This document shows positions 56,048 through 64,000 of a stretch of DNA of 64,000 bases, one piece after another. Under the pieces are notes generated by a model that was not told the origin of the DNA, did no database searches, and was given only the letters and a program-made list of their open reading frames with translations. The DNA is from Rhizobium sp. CG5 (lineage in GTDB: Bacteria; Pseudomonadota; Alphaproteobacteria; Rhizobiales; Rhizobiaceae), in contig NZ_JABAEF010000004.1 of the NCBI RefSeq assembly GCF_023701945.1, positions 186,001-250,000 of the forward strand, in the 5' to 3' direction. Numbering within the stretch: the stretch's first letter is position 1; the number at the start of each line of letters is the position of its first letter. The position numbers and the translations under genes are program-made.

Positions 56048-56169
56048 TCCAGATCGCGGCGTGGTAAGCTTACATTAACCAAAATTGTAAGCGCCTTATT
56101 AACTATAATTATACCAATTCCTGATCATTCTGCGCGCAGAGGACCCGTTGTCTCTCGCAAGGACAGATC

Positions 56170-56979
56170 ATGAAACCCGCTCGTATCATCATTCTCGCAG
56201 TAGCCATCGTGGCGGCAGGACTTGCCGGTCTGCTGGCCATGCGCCTGACTGGCACGACATCGGTGATTGTGCAGCAGGCCGATGCGGTGATCAAGAAAGA
56301 GCCGACGATCAACGTGCTGGTGGCGGCTGCCAATCTGCCAGTCGGATCGCGCCTGAATGATAAATCCATGCGCTGGATGCCTTGGCCGGAGGGAAGCCTT
56401 GTCGAAGGCTTCATTACAGAAAACACCCGACCGGACGCAGTCAAGGAACTGAGTGGCGTCGTCGTGCGCCTGCCGCTGTTCGAAGGCGAACCGCTACGCC
56501 GCGAGAAGATCGCCGACTCCTCAAGCCGCATCATGTCGTCGCTCCTGCCATCCGGCAAGCGCGCGGTCGCCACCGAGATCTCGGTTGCCACAGGCGCCGG
56601 CGGTTTCATCCTGCCCAACGATCGCGTCGATGTCATCATGGTGCGCAAGGGCGACGACAATAATTTTCTGACCGAGCAGGTGCTGTCCAATGTCCGTGTC
56701 CTGGCTGTCGACCAGCAGATCCAGGAAAAGGATGACGGTTCAAAGACCGTTGTCGGGACGACAGCGACACTCGAGCTCACGCCGGATCAGGCCAAGGTCA
56801 TCACGGTTGCCCAGCAGATGGCCGAGCGCCTGTCGCTGACGCTGCGCTCGGTTGCCGATGCGCAGGAGGAAGACACGACGGCCGCCGATTACCTGCTGAG
56901 CGGTGGATCGGGCGCGCCGATGATCCAGGTGATCAAATCCGGCGAGATCGTGAAGAATTCGGGAGCTGAGCAACAATGA
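56170..56979 (+). CDS. cpaB: Flp pilus assembly protein CpaB
   Basis: Protein (269 aa) with an N-terminal membrane anchor (IIILAVAIVAAGLAGLLAM) and a SAF domain (about 42-115, beginning INVLVAAANLPVGSRLND) typical of CpaB/RcpC. Segments SGVVVRLPLFEGEPL and RVDVIMVRKG are conserved. It acts in the periplasm near the secretin. Its stop overlaps the cpaC frame by four bases. Confidence 0.93.
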   Translation: MKPARIIILAVAIVAAGLAGLLAMRLTGTTSVIVQQADAVIKKEPTINVLVAAANLPVGSRLNDKSMRWMPWPEGSLVEGFITENTRPDAVKELSGVVVRLPLFEGEPLRREKIADSSSRIMSSLLPSGKRAVATEISVATGAGGFILPNDRVDVIMVRKGDDNNFLTEQVLSNVRVLAVDQQIQEKDDGSKTVVGTTATLELTPDQAKVITVAQQMAERLSLTLRSVADAQEEDTTAADYLLSGGSGAPMIQVIKSGEIVKNSGAEQQ

Positions 56980-58544
56980 GCGGGCGGACACAGATGAGCG
57001 GCCATGGCCGGAAAATTCGCGCGTCGGTGGCCGGAACCCTGGCGTTCAGCCTGGCGTTCTGCGGTCTGCCCGGCGAGCGGTTTCAAACCTTCACAGGCAT
57101 TCGCTCGGCGAATGCCGAATCGCAGGCCGTCATCCGGATCAACCAGTCGGGTCCCGGTGCGCGCCGCACCGTCAAGCTCGGTCTCAACAAGGCCTTGGTG
57201 ATCGATCTTCCGGAGGACGCCCACGACATCCTGGTCGCCGATCCGGAAATGGCCGATGCCGTGACCCGGACGTCGCGCCGCATCTACCTTTTCGGCAAGA
57301 CGGTCGGCCAGACCAATATTTTCATCTTCGGAGCGGACGGCAGCGAAATTGTCAGCCTCGACATTCAGATCGAGCGGGACATTGCAGGTCTGGAAGCCAA
57401 TCTGGGCCGCTTTCTGCCTGAGTCGGACATCAAGGTCGAGATCATTTCCGACAACATCGTGCTGACCGGAACCGTCCGCACGCCGCAGGATGCCACCCGC
57501 GCCGAAAGTCTTGCAAACGCCTTCCTGCAGGGCGGTGAGGCAACAACCCGTAACGAGACGGCATCCGGCAGCGACGGCAGCGACGTGGCAATCTTCGCCG
57601 AAGATCGTCAGACGTCGCAGATCGTCAATCTGCTGACCATCCAAGGCGAAGACCAGGTGACGCTGAAGGTCACCGTGGCCGAGGTCAGCCGCCAGGTTCT
57701 GAAGCAATTGGGCGTCAGTGCCAGCGCCTCCGATGGCACGAGCGGCATTAGTTACGCCAATCCGTCGAACCTCGGCAATTCCGTCGATGTCGGTGGAACC
57801 GCGACGATCTCGAAAACCATCGGAAATTTCGGAATCAGCGCCTATGTCAACGCCATGGAGCAGGCAGGCGTCATGAAGACCCTTGCCGAACCAAGCCTGA
57901 CGGCCATTTCGGGCGAACAGGCGAAGTTCTATGTCGGCGGCGAGTACAGGCTGGCTGCCGAACAGGAGGTCACTATCGACGACGAGACCGGCGAGAAAAC
58001 CGTGTCCAGAAGCATAGATAGCGTGGATTATGGGATCGAGCTCAACTTCCGGCCCGTCGTGCTCTCGGAGGGTCGTATCAGCCTGCAGATCGAAACGAAC
58101 GTCTCTGAGCCAACCTATGAAGGATCGGTGGTCACCGGCAACTCCTCATCGGATGTCCCCGGCTCGACCTATTTGTCGATCCGCAAGCGCGAAGCCTCGA
58201 CAACCGTCGAATTGCCGTCCGGCGGCTCCATCGTCATCGCCGGCCTGGTCCAGGACAATATTCGCCAGGCCATGTCGGGTCTGCCGGGTCTGTCGAAGAT
58301 TCCGATCCTCGGGACCCTGTTCCGCAGCAAGGATTTCGTCCGCAACGAGACCGAACTGGTCATCATCGCCACGCCGTATCTGGTCCGTCCTGTCGCGCGC
58401 AACAAGCTGGCCCGTCCGGACGACAATTTTAATCCGGAAAACGATGCCGCGATGTACTTCCTCAACCGCGTCAACAAGGTCTATGGCCGCAAGGAAGCGG
58501 TAGCCGGCGAGTATCACGGCGCCGTCGGGTTTATCTACAAATGA
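56976..58544 (+). CDS. cpaC: Secretin CpaC (outer-membrane channel)
   Basis: Secretin (522 aa; an ATG at 56994 would give 516). An N-terminal signal segment (VAGTLAFSLAFCGLPG) is followed by the pilus N-domain (VKLGLNKALVIDLPEDAHDILVADPEMADAV), a BON-like region, and the secretin domain with ALEPSLTAISG-like motif (LAEPSLTAISGEQAKFYVGGEY) and the C-terminal VPGSTYLSIRKREASTTVELPSGGSIVIAGL. Forms the pilus pore. Confidence 0.94.
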   Translation: MSGRTQMSGHGRKIRASVAGTLAFSLAFCGLPGERFQTFTGIRSANAESQAVIRINQSGPGARRTVKLGLNKALVIDLPEDAHDILVADPEMADAVTRTSRRIYLFGKTVGQTNIFIFGADGSEIVSLDIQIERDIAGLEANLGRFLPESDIKVEIISDNIVLTGTVRTPQDATRAESLANAFLQGGEATTRNETASGSDGSDVAIFAEDRQTSQIVNLLTIQGEDQVTLKVTVAEVSRQVLKQLGVSASASDGTSGISYANPSNLGNSVDVGGTATISKTIGNFGISAYVNAMEQAGVMKTLAEPSLTAISGEQAKFYVGGEYRLAAEQEVTIDDETGEKTVSRSIDSVDYGIELNFRPVVLSEGRISLQIETNVSEPTYEGSVVTGNSSSDVPGSTYLSIRKREASTTVELPSGGSIVIAGLVQDNIRQAMSGLPGLSKIPILGTLFRSKDFVRNETELVIIATPYLVRPVARNKLARPDDNFNPENDAAMYFLNRVNKVYGRKEAVAGEYHGAVGFIYK

Positions 58545-59296
58545 GCCGGGGCACGAAGATGAATACTCATAAAATCGCGCCCGATCCGGCAGAAGGTCAT
58601 CGTTCCATGCGTGTCACAAAAGCGACGTTCCGCACATCGAACCTCAGGCAGGCCTTTCTGGCCGGCGCGGCGCTTGCGGCCGTCGCTGTTCTGTCCGGCT
58701 GCGGAACCAAGGACCGCATGTCGACCAACTCGATCCCGGACGATTATCGCACCCGCCATCCCATCGTGCTGACCGAAGTCGAGCATACGCTGGATATTCC
58801 CCTGGCAGCCGGCGACCGCAAGCTGACAACCGGCACGCGCGACGCGATAGCCGGCTTTGCGCAGGATTATGTCGCCAGTTCCTCCGGCAATGTGCAGATC
58901 ATGGTGCCGCATGGCTCCGCCAATGCCGGTGCCGCGACCCATATAAGCGGCGAAATCAGGACACTGCTGGCCGGCAAGGGTGTCTCTGCCGCCCGGATCG
59001 TCGAAACCGGCTATGCCGCGGGCGCCACCGGCGACGCGGCTCCCGTACGTCTGAGCTATGTGGCGACGACCGCCGTGACCAGCCAGTGCGGCGAGTGGCC
59101 GGAGGATATCGCCAATGACACGATGATGAACCGCAACTGGCACAACTTCGGCTGTGCCAGCCAGAACAATCTCGCCGCCCAGATTGCCAACCCGATGGAT
59201 CTCGTGGCGCCCCGTGGCATGACCCCGATCGATGCAACGCGACGGTCAACTGTAATCGGGCTCTATCGCGAAGGCACCGATACATCAACGGACTAG
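58541..59296 (+). CDS. cpaD: Pilus assembly lipoprotein CpaD
   Basis: Lipoprotein (251 aa) that helps localise CpaC. A lipobox-like LSGCG follows a hydrophobic segment at about residues 34-51, preceded by a long basic N-terminus, so an inner ATG at 58559 or 58607 is a possible start. The CpaD family features are GNVQIMVPHGSANAGAATH and the C-terminal NFGCASQNNLAAQIANPMDLVAPRGMTP. Overlaps cpaC by four bases. Confidence 0.92.
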   Translation: MSRGTKMNTHKIAPDPAEGHRSMRVTKATFRTSNLRQAFLAGAALAAVAVLSGCGTKDRMSTNSIPDDYRTRHPIVLTEVEHTLDIPLAAGDRKLTTGTRDAIAGFAQDYVASSSGNVQIMVPHGSANAGAATHISGEIRTLLAGKGVSAARIVETGYAAGATGDAAPVRLSYVATTAVTSQCGEWPEDIANDTMMNRNWHNFGCASQNNLAAQIANPMDLVAPRGMTPIDATRRSTVIGLYREGTDTSTD

Positions 59297-59344
59297 GTTG
59301 ATTCACTCGGGCTTGTTCGGGAATTTTGACGTCAGGATGGAACC

Positions 59345-60634
59345 ATGAGTGCGATCGAATACGACATAGAGACCGGGGCCAGCCAGGGCGGTCGTGCGGA
59401 AGAGCCGGTGAAAACCGGCGATCTCGACAGCCTGCGCCCGCTTCCGCGTATTTCCGTTCATGCCTTCTGTGTCTCCGAATCGGTGCACCGCGTCATGGAG
59501 CAGTGCGCCCATGACCGCCGGATGGCAAAAGTCAGTCTCAGGATCACCACCGGCAGCACCGCGGCCGCCGCCAATATGTTTTCCTCGGCACCGACACCCA
59601 ATCTGATCATCCTCGAAACCGATTGCGAACCGGCAGGCCTGCTGCAGGAACTCGCGCCGCTTGCCGAAGTCTGCGATCCGACGACACGCGTCATCGTGCT
59701 TGGCCGCTACAACGACATCCCTCTCTATCGCGACCTGATCCGCAGCGGCATTTCCGAATATATGGTCGCGCCGGTGTCCATGGCGGATGTCATGGCGGCC
59801 GTTTCGACGATCTTCGTCGATCCGGATGCAGAGCCGCTGGGCCGCAGCATCGCCTTCATCGGCGCCAAGGGCGGCGTCGGCTCGTCCACCATCGCCCACA
59901 ATTGCGCGTTTGGTATCTCCAGCCTGTTTGCCTCCGAAACCATTCTCGCCGATCTCGACCTGCCCTATGGCACGGCGAATATCGATTTCGACCAGGACCC
60001 GGCCACCGGCATTGCCGAAGCGGTGTTTGCGCCGGAACGTCTGGACGAGGTCTTTCTGGATCGCCTGCTGACGACCTGCTCCCAGCACCTGTCGCTTCTG
60101 GCAGCCCCATCCCTGCTCGACCGTGCCTATGATTTCGATCGTGGCGCCTTCCAGCCGGTGCTCGACGTGCTGCAGCGCAGCGCGCCGGTCACGGTGCTCG
60201 ACGTGCCTCATCTATGGTCGGACTGGACGAGGGCGGTGCTGTCGGATGCCGACGAAGTGGTCATCACCTGCGTTCCAGATCTGGCCAATCTGCGAAATGC
60301 CAAGAACCTGGTGGATGCGTTGAAGAAGCTGCGGCCGAACGACAAGGCCCCCCACTTCATTCTCAATCAGGTCGGCATGCCCAAGCGTCCGGAAATCGCC
60401 CCGGCTGATTTCTTCGAGCCGTTGGAAATCGAGCCGATCGCCATCATTCCATTCGATACCCAGCTGTTCGGCAACGCCGCCAACAGCGGCCGCATGATCT
60501 CCGAAATCGACGCGAAATCACCGACCGCCGAGACCTTTGCCCAGATCGCGCACATCGTGACCGGCCGGGCGGCGGCCAAGAAGGCCAAGAAAAGCGGACT
60601 TGGAAAGATGCTCGGGCTTTTGAGCAAGAAATAG
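59345..60634 (+). CDS. cpaE: Pilus localisation ATPase-like protein CpaE
   Basis: TadZ/CpaE protein (429 aa) with an N-terminal receiver-like domain (about 35-160) and a MinD/ParA-like ATPase domain. The P-loop GAKGGVGSSTIAHN has Ser in place of the usual second lysine-adjacent residue, normal in the CpaE branch. Directs placement of the pilus machinery in the cell. It lies 48 bases after cpaD. Confidence 0.93.
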   Translation: MSAIEYDIETGASQGGRAEEPVKTGDLDSLRPLPRISVHAFCVSESVHRVMEQCAHDRRMAKVSLRITTGSTAAAANMFSSAPTPNLIILETDCEPAGLLQELAPLAEVCDPTTRVIVLGRYNDIPLYRDLIRSGISEYMVAPVSMADVMAAVSTIFVDPDAEPLGRSIAFIGAKGGVGSSTIAHNCAFGISSLFASETILADLDLPYGTANIDFDQDPATGIAEAVFAPERLDEVFLDRLLTTCSQHLSLLAAPSLLDRAYDFDRGAFQPVLDVLQRSAPVTVLDVPHLWSDWTRAVLSDADEVVITCVPDLANLRNAKNLVDALKKLRPNDKAPHFILNQVGMPKRPEIAPADFFEPLEIEPIAIIPFDTQLFGNAANSGRMISEIDAKSPTAETFAQIAHIVTGRAAAKKAKKSGLGKMLGLLSKK

Positions 60635-60665
60635 ACCAGAGGGTCTTAAGACAAAGTGGATTGTT

Positions 60666-62153
60666 ATGTTCGGTAAACGTGGAAGTGATGGTTTCGGCAA
60701 AGCGGGTGGTGGGACAGCGGTCCCGCCGACCCTGTCGGCGCCTGTTGCTCCCGCCCCTCAAAGAACGGAAAGTGTCTCCGAGATCGTTCGCGAGGAGGGA
60801 GCGGCGCGCCAGCAGATGCAGCCGCCATCCATGCAGACGCCGGCCCGCAAACGTCAGGCCCGTACCCAGGAGTATTACGATACCAAGAGCCAGGTGTTTT
60901 CGGCGCTGATCGACACCATCGACCTGTCGCAGCTCGCCAAGCTCGACGGGGAAAGCGCCCGCGAAGAAATCCGTGATATCGTCAACGACATCATCACGAT
61001 CAAGAACTTCGCCATGTCGATCTCCGAGCAGGAGGAACTGCTCGAAGACATCTGCAACGACGTTCTCGGCTACGGACCTCTCGAGCCGCTTCTGGCCCGC
61101 GACGATATCTCCGACATCATGGTCAACGGCTCCGGACAGACCTTCATCGAAGTCGCCGGCAAGACGATTGAATCCGATATCCGCTTTCGCGACAACAGCC
61201 AGCTTCTCTCCATTTGCCAACGCATCGTCAGCCAGGTCGGCCGTCGCGTCGATGAATCGAGCCCGATCTGCGACGCGCGTCTGCCGGATGGTTCTCGTGT
61301 CAACGTTATCGCGCCGCCGCTTGCTATCGATGGCCCGGCGCTGACGATTCGTAAGTTCAAGAAGGACAAGCTCAATCTCGACCAGCTGGTGAAATTCGGG
61401 GCGATCACGCCGGAAGGCGCCGATGTCCTGCAGATCATCGGGCGCGTTCGCTGCAACGTGGTTATTTCCGGCGGTACCGGCTCCGGCAAGACCACGCTGC
61501 TCAACTGCCTGACCCGCTATATCGATGGCGACGAACGCATCATTACCTGCGAAGACACCGCCGAACTGCAGCTGCAGCAGCCCCATGTGGTGCGGCTCGA
61601 AACCCGTCCGCCGAATATCGAAGGCGAAGGCGAGATCACCATGCGCGATCTCGTCAAGAACTGCCTGCGTATGCGCCCCGAACGCATCATCGTCGGCGAA
61701 GTGCGCGGACCGGAAGTCTTCGACCTGCTGCAGGCGATGAACACCGGCCACGATGGCTCGATGGGTACGATCCATGCCAACACGCCGCGCGAATGCCTGA
61801 GCCGCATGGAATCGATGATCGCCATGGGTGGGTTTACCCTGCCGGCCAAGACCGTGCGCGAAATCATCTCCGGCTCCGTCGACGTCATCATCCAGGCCGC
61901 CCGCCTGCGCGATGGCTCGCGCCGCATCACCCATATCACCGAGGTGATCGGCATGGAGGGTGATGTGATCGTCACCCAGGATCTGATGCGCTACGAAATG
62001 GAAGGCGAAGACATGAACGGCAAGATCATCGGCCGGCATATGTCGACAGGCATCGGCAAGCCGCATTTCTGGGATCGCGCCCGCTACTACAACGAAGAGC
62101 GGCGGCTGGCGGCGGCGCTTGACGCCATGGAACTCAAATCCAGCGGAGTATGA
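60666..62153 (+). CDS. cpaF: Pilus assembly ATPase CpaF
   Basis: Secretion ATPase (495 aa) of the TadA/VirB11 family that powers Flp pilus assembly. Walker [13 protein letters not shown], Asp box [21 protein letters not shown], Walker [35 protein letters not shown] with its His box are intact. The N-terminal about 70 residues are low-complexity, rich in Pro/Ala. Overlaps tadB by four bases. Confidence 0.95.
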   Translation: MFGKRGSDGFGKAGGGTAVPPTLSAPVAPAPQRTESVSEIVREEGAARQQMQPPSMQTPARKRQARTQEYYDTKSQVFSALIDTIDLSQLAKLDGESAREEIRDIVNDIITIKNFAMSISEQEELLEDICNDVLGYGPLEPLLARDDISDIMVNGSGQTFIEVAGKTIESDIRFRDNSQLLSICQRIVSQVGRRVDESSPICDARLPDGSRVNVIAPPLAIDGPALTIRKFKKDKLNLDQLVKFGAITPEGADVLQIIGRVRCNVVISGGTGSGKTTLLNCLTRYIDGDERIITCEDTAELQLQQPHVVRLETRPPNIEGEGEITMRDLVKNCLRMRPERIIVGEVRGPEVFDLLQAMNTGHDGSMGTIHANTPRECLSRMESMIAMGGFTLPAKTVREIISGSVDVIIQAARLRDGSRRITHITEVIGMEGDVIVTQDLMRYEMEGEDMNGKIIGRHMSTGIGKPHFWDRARYYNEERRLAAALDAMELKSSGV

Positions 62154-63172
62154 CGGCGATGTTCGGAATGGACCCGATTGTCTTGGCCATCGTCGCCCTT
62201 GTCGCGATTGCAGCGGGCGCCGTTGCCTATGGTGTCCAGTTTTCCAGTATAGAAGCCGACAAGAAGACCTCGGCCCGCCTGAACCGGGTCAAAGCCGCCG
62301 AGACCGACCTCAACAAGGTCAAGGCGGCGCGCGATCGGGTTCAGGAACTGTCCAAGCGCCGCAAGTCGGTGCAGGACACCCTGAAGGACATGGAGCGCAA
62401 ACAGGCCGAAAAGACCAAGACGGCGGCGACGCTCAGCCTGAAGTCGCGCCTCGTGCAGGCCGGGCTCTCCATCTCGGCGGCCAAGTTCTATGTGTTCAGC
62501 GCGATCTTCGGCGTTTTGGTCTTCGTCGGATCCTTCATCGGCGGATTGCCACTTCTTGCCACGGTCGGGCTCGCCTTTGTCGCCGCGGCCGGCCTGCCGC
62601 GCTGGCTGGTCGGTTTTCTCATCAAGCGCCGCCAGAATAAGTTCCTGTCGGAATTTCCCAACGCCCTTGATGTCATGGTCCGGTCGATCAAGTCGGGCCT
62701 GCCCCTCAACGATGCTTTGCGCCTGATCGCAGTGGATGGCCAGGAGCCGGTCAAAGGTGAATTTCGCCGCGTCGTGGAATCCCAGCAGGTGGGTTTGAGC
62801 GTGCCCGAGGCCTGCACCCGCATGATGATCACCATGCCGCTGCAGGAGGTCAACTTCTTCTCGATCGTCATTGCCATCCAGTCCCAGGCCGGCGGCAACC
62901 TCTCCGAGGCCCTGTCCAATCTGTCCCGCGTCCTGCGCGAGCGCAAGAAAATGAAGGCCAAGGTCAGCGCCCTGTCGATGGAGGCCAAGGCTTCGGCGGC
63001 CATCATTGGTTCCTTGCCTTTCGTGGTGACGCTTCTCGTCTATCTGACCTCGCCCTCCTACATCATGATCCTGTTCACCGACTCGCGCGGTCATATGATC
63101 CTCGGCGCATCGCTGGTCTGGATGAGCATCGGTATTCTGGTGATGCGCAACATGATCAACTTCGACATCTGA
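62150..63172 (+). CDS. tadB: Pilus inner-membrane protein TadB
   Basis: Protein (340 aa) of the GspF/TadB family with hydrophobic helices at the N-terminus, near residues 115-150, and at the C-terminus. The type II secretion F domain runs from about 165 to 300 (FPNALDVMVRSIKSGLPLNDALR, QSQAGGNLSEALSNLSRVLRERKKMK). An ATG at 62159 is a possible alternative start. Works with TadC as the platform for the ATPase CpaF. Confidence 0.93.
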   Translation: MTAMFGMDPIVLAIVALVAIAAGAVAYGVQFSSIEADKKTSARLNRVKAAETDLNKVKAARDRVQELSKRRKSVQDTLKDMERKQAEKTKTAATLSLKSRLVQAGLSISAAKFYVFSAIFGVLVFVGSFIGGLPLLATVGLAFVAAAGLPRWLVGFLIKRRQNKFLSEFPNALDVMVRSIKSGLPLNDALRLIAVDGQEPVKGEFRRVVESQQVGLSVPEACTRMMITMPLQEVNFFSIVIAIQSQAGGNLSEALSNLSRVLRERKKMKAKVSALSMEAKASAAIIGSLPFVVTLLVYLTSPSYIMILFTDSRGHMILGASLVWMSIGILVMRNMINFDI

Positions 63173-63187
63173 GGAAGCGACAAAGCC

Positions 63188-64000
63188 ATGTCCCAGGAAC
63201 TTGCATCCCGGCTGACCGATCCCAGCATGATCCTGGCGGTTCTTGTGGCCATCGCCGTGTTTGCGACGCTCTACACTTTCGCCATCCCCTATTTCGAGCG
63301 AGGCGACCTCAACAAACGCATGAAAGCCGTTTCGACCGAGCGGGACCTGATCCGCGCGCGGGAGCGGGCTCGCATGAACGCTGACAGTTCCAACAGCAAG
63401 ACCTCGCTGCGGGCCAACAACAACCGATCGGTCCGCCAGATCGTCGAGCGCTTCAACCTGCGCAAGGCGTTGGTGGATGATGGCACCATGGACAAGCTGC
63501 GGGCTGCCGGTTTCCGGACCCAGAACGCCCTGAACATCTTCCTGGTGGCCCGCTTCCTTCTGCCGTTCCTGTGCCTGGCGGGGGCCGTGGTCTGGATCTT
63601 CGTCCTCGGCAATCTTGCCGAAAAACCATTCGGCATTCGCATCCTGGCCGCCGTCGTTGCCGCCTATATCGGCTTCTACATGCCGAATATCTACATTTCG
63701 AACCGCATGGCCAAGCGTCAGCTGTCGATCAAGCGGGCCTGGCCCGACGCGCTCGACCTGATGCTGATCTGCGTCGAATCCGGTATTTCCATCGAGGCCG
63801 CCATGCGCCGGGTGGCCGAGGAAATCGCCAGCCAGTCGGCGGAACTGGCCGAGGAAATGGTGCTGACGACCGCCGAGCTCTCCTTCCTGCAGGACCGCCG
63901 TACGGCGCTTGAAAATCTCGGAACCCGCACCCAGCTCGAAGGGGTGAAGAGCGTCACGCAGGCGCTCATCCAGGCCGAGCGCTACGGCACGCCGGTCGCC
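63188..64000 (+). CDS. tadC: Pilus inner-membrane protein TadC (cut by window)
   Basis: Partial gene with 271 codons before the window end. The N-terminal helix (SMILAVLVAIAVFATLYTFAI), a charged linker and a second helix pair are followed by the F domain (WPDALDLMLICVESGISIEAAMRRVAEEIASQS). The C-terminal helix lies beyond the window. Follows tadB by 15 bases and matches the ctpI position in agrobacteria. Confidence 0.92.
   Translation, partial: MSQELASRLTDPSMILAVLVAIAVFATLYTFAIPYFERGDLNKRMKAVSTERDLIRARERARMNADSSNSKTSLRANNNRSVRQIVERFNLRKALVDDGTMDKLRAAGFRTQNALNIFLVARFLLPFLCLAGAVVWIFVLGNLAEKPFGIRILAAVVAAYIGFYMPNIYISNRMAKRQLSIKRAWPDALDLMLICVESGISIEAAMRRVAEEIASQSAELAEEMVLTTAELSFLQDRRTALENLGTRTQLEGVKSVTQALIQAERYGTPVA

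Overview
The window is a GC-rich chromosomal segment that reads like a member of the Rhizobiaceae (Agrobacterium/Rhizobium group). The basis is the gene repertoire and order (pcaQ-pcaDCHG, a full phn C-P lyase cluster next to gpmA and dapB, a ctp/cpa-type Flp pilus locus), alphaproteobacterial codon use, and two palindromic repeats resembling rhizobial intergenic mosaic elements. The assignment comes from recognition alone; no database search was run.

Layout. 1-8033: beta-ketoadipate pathway in two divergently controlled blocks, pcaQ/pcaDCHG and pcaR/pcaIJFB, which take protocatechuate to acetyl-CoA and succinyl-CoA. 8030-20788: a minus-strand phosphonate cluster (phnGHI-J-K-L-acyltransferase, then phnCDEE-DUF1045-phnMN), with the GntR regulator phnF divergent at its head. 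21663-27669: minus-strand housekeeping genes (gpmA, dapB, an MsbA-like ABC exporter, glk, mgsA, mepA). 27874-34588: a YejABEF peptide importer interrupted by a VapBC-like toxin-antitoxin pair between yejE and yejF. 34737-40925: mixed genes (a small membrane protein, pncB, a CoxG-like protein, a TetR regulator, a Tat-exported serine hydrolase, tRNA-Ser(GGA), a small membrane protein, msrA). 41160-52800: a nucleoside uptake and salvage region, with bmpA plus an ABC transporter, cdd, punA, deoC and deoA forward, and deoB, add and upp reverse, around a small retropepsin-like protein. 52933-64000: Flp/Tad pilus genes, with two TadE-like pseudopilins and a secretin-N-domain protein on the minus strand, and pilA, cpaABCDEF, tadB and a partial tadC on the plus strand.

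How the genes work together. PcaHG opens protocatechuate, PcaB, PcaC and PcaD convert the product to beta-ketoadipate, and PcaIJ and PcaF finish the pathway. PhnCDE imports phosphonates, PhnGHIJ with PhnM and PhnN break the C-P bond, and PhnKL are the associated ATPases. The BMP/ABC importer feeds nucleosides to Cdd, Add, PunA, DeoA and Upp, and DeoB and DeoC dispose of the deoxyribose.

Most of the window is ordinary conserved chromosome, and I do not see a convincing new multigene system. The points most worth a second look are the VapBC-like pair embedded and translationally coupled inside the yej operon, a 31-residue membrane ORF with a good ribosome binding site running antisense inside the phn operon, an inverted-repeat element in the same operon, a doubled palindrome spaced 20 bp apart in the phnF/phnG promoter region, and hairpin terminators placed directly after the binding-protein genes of two ABC importers.
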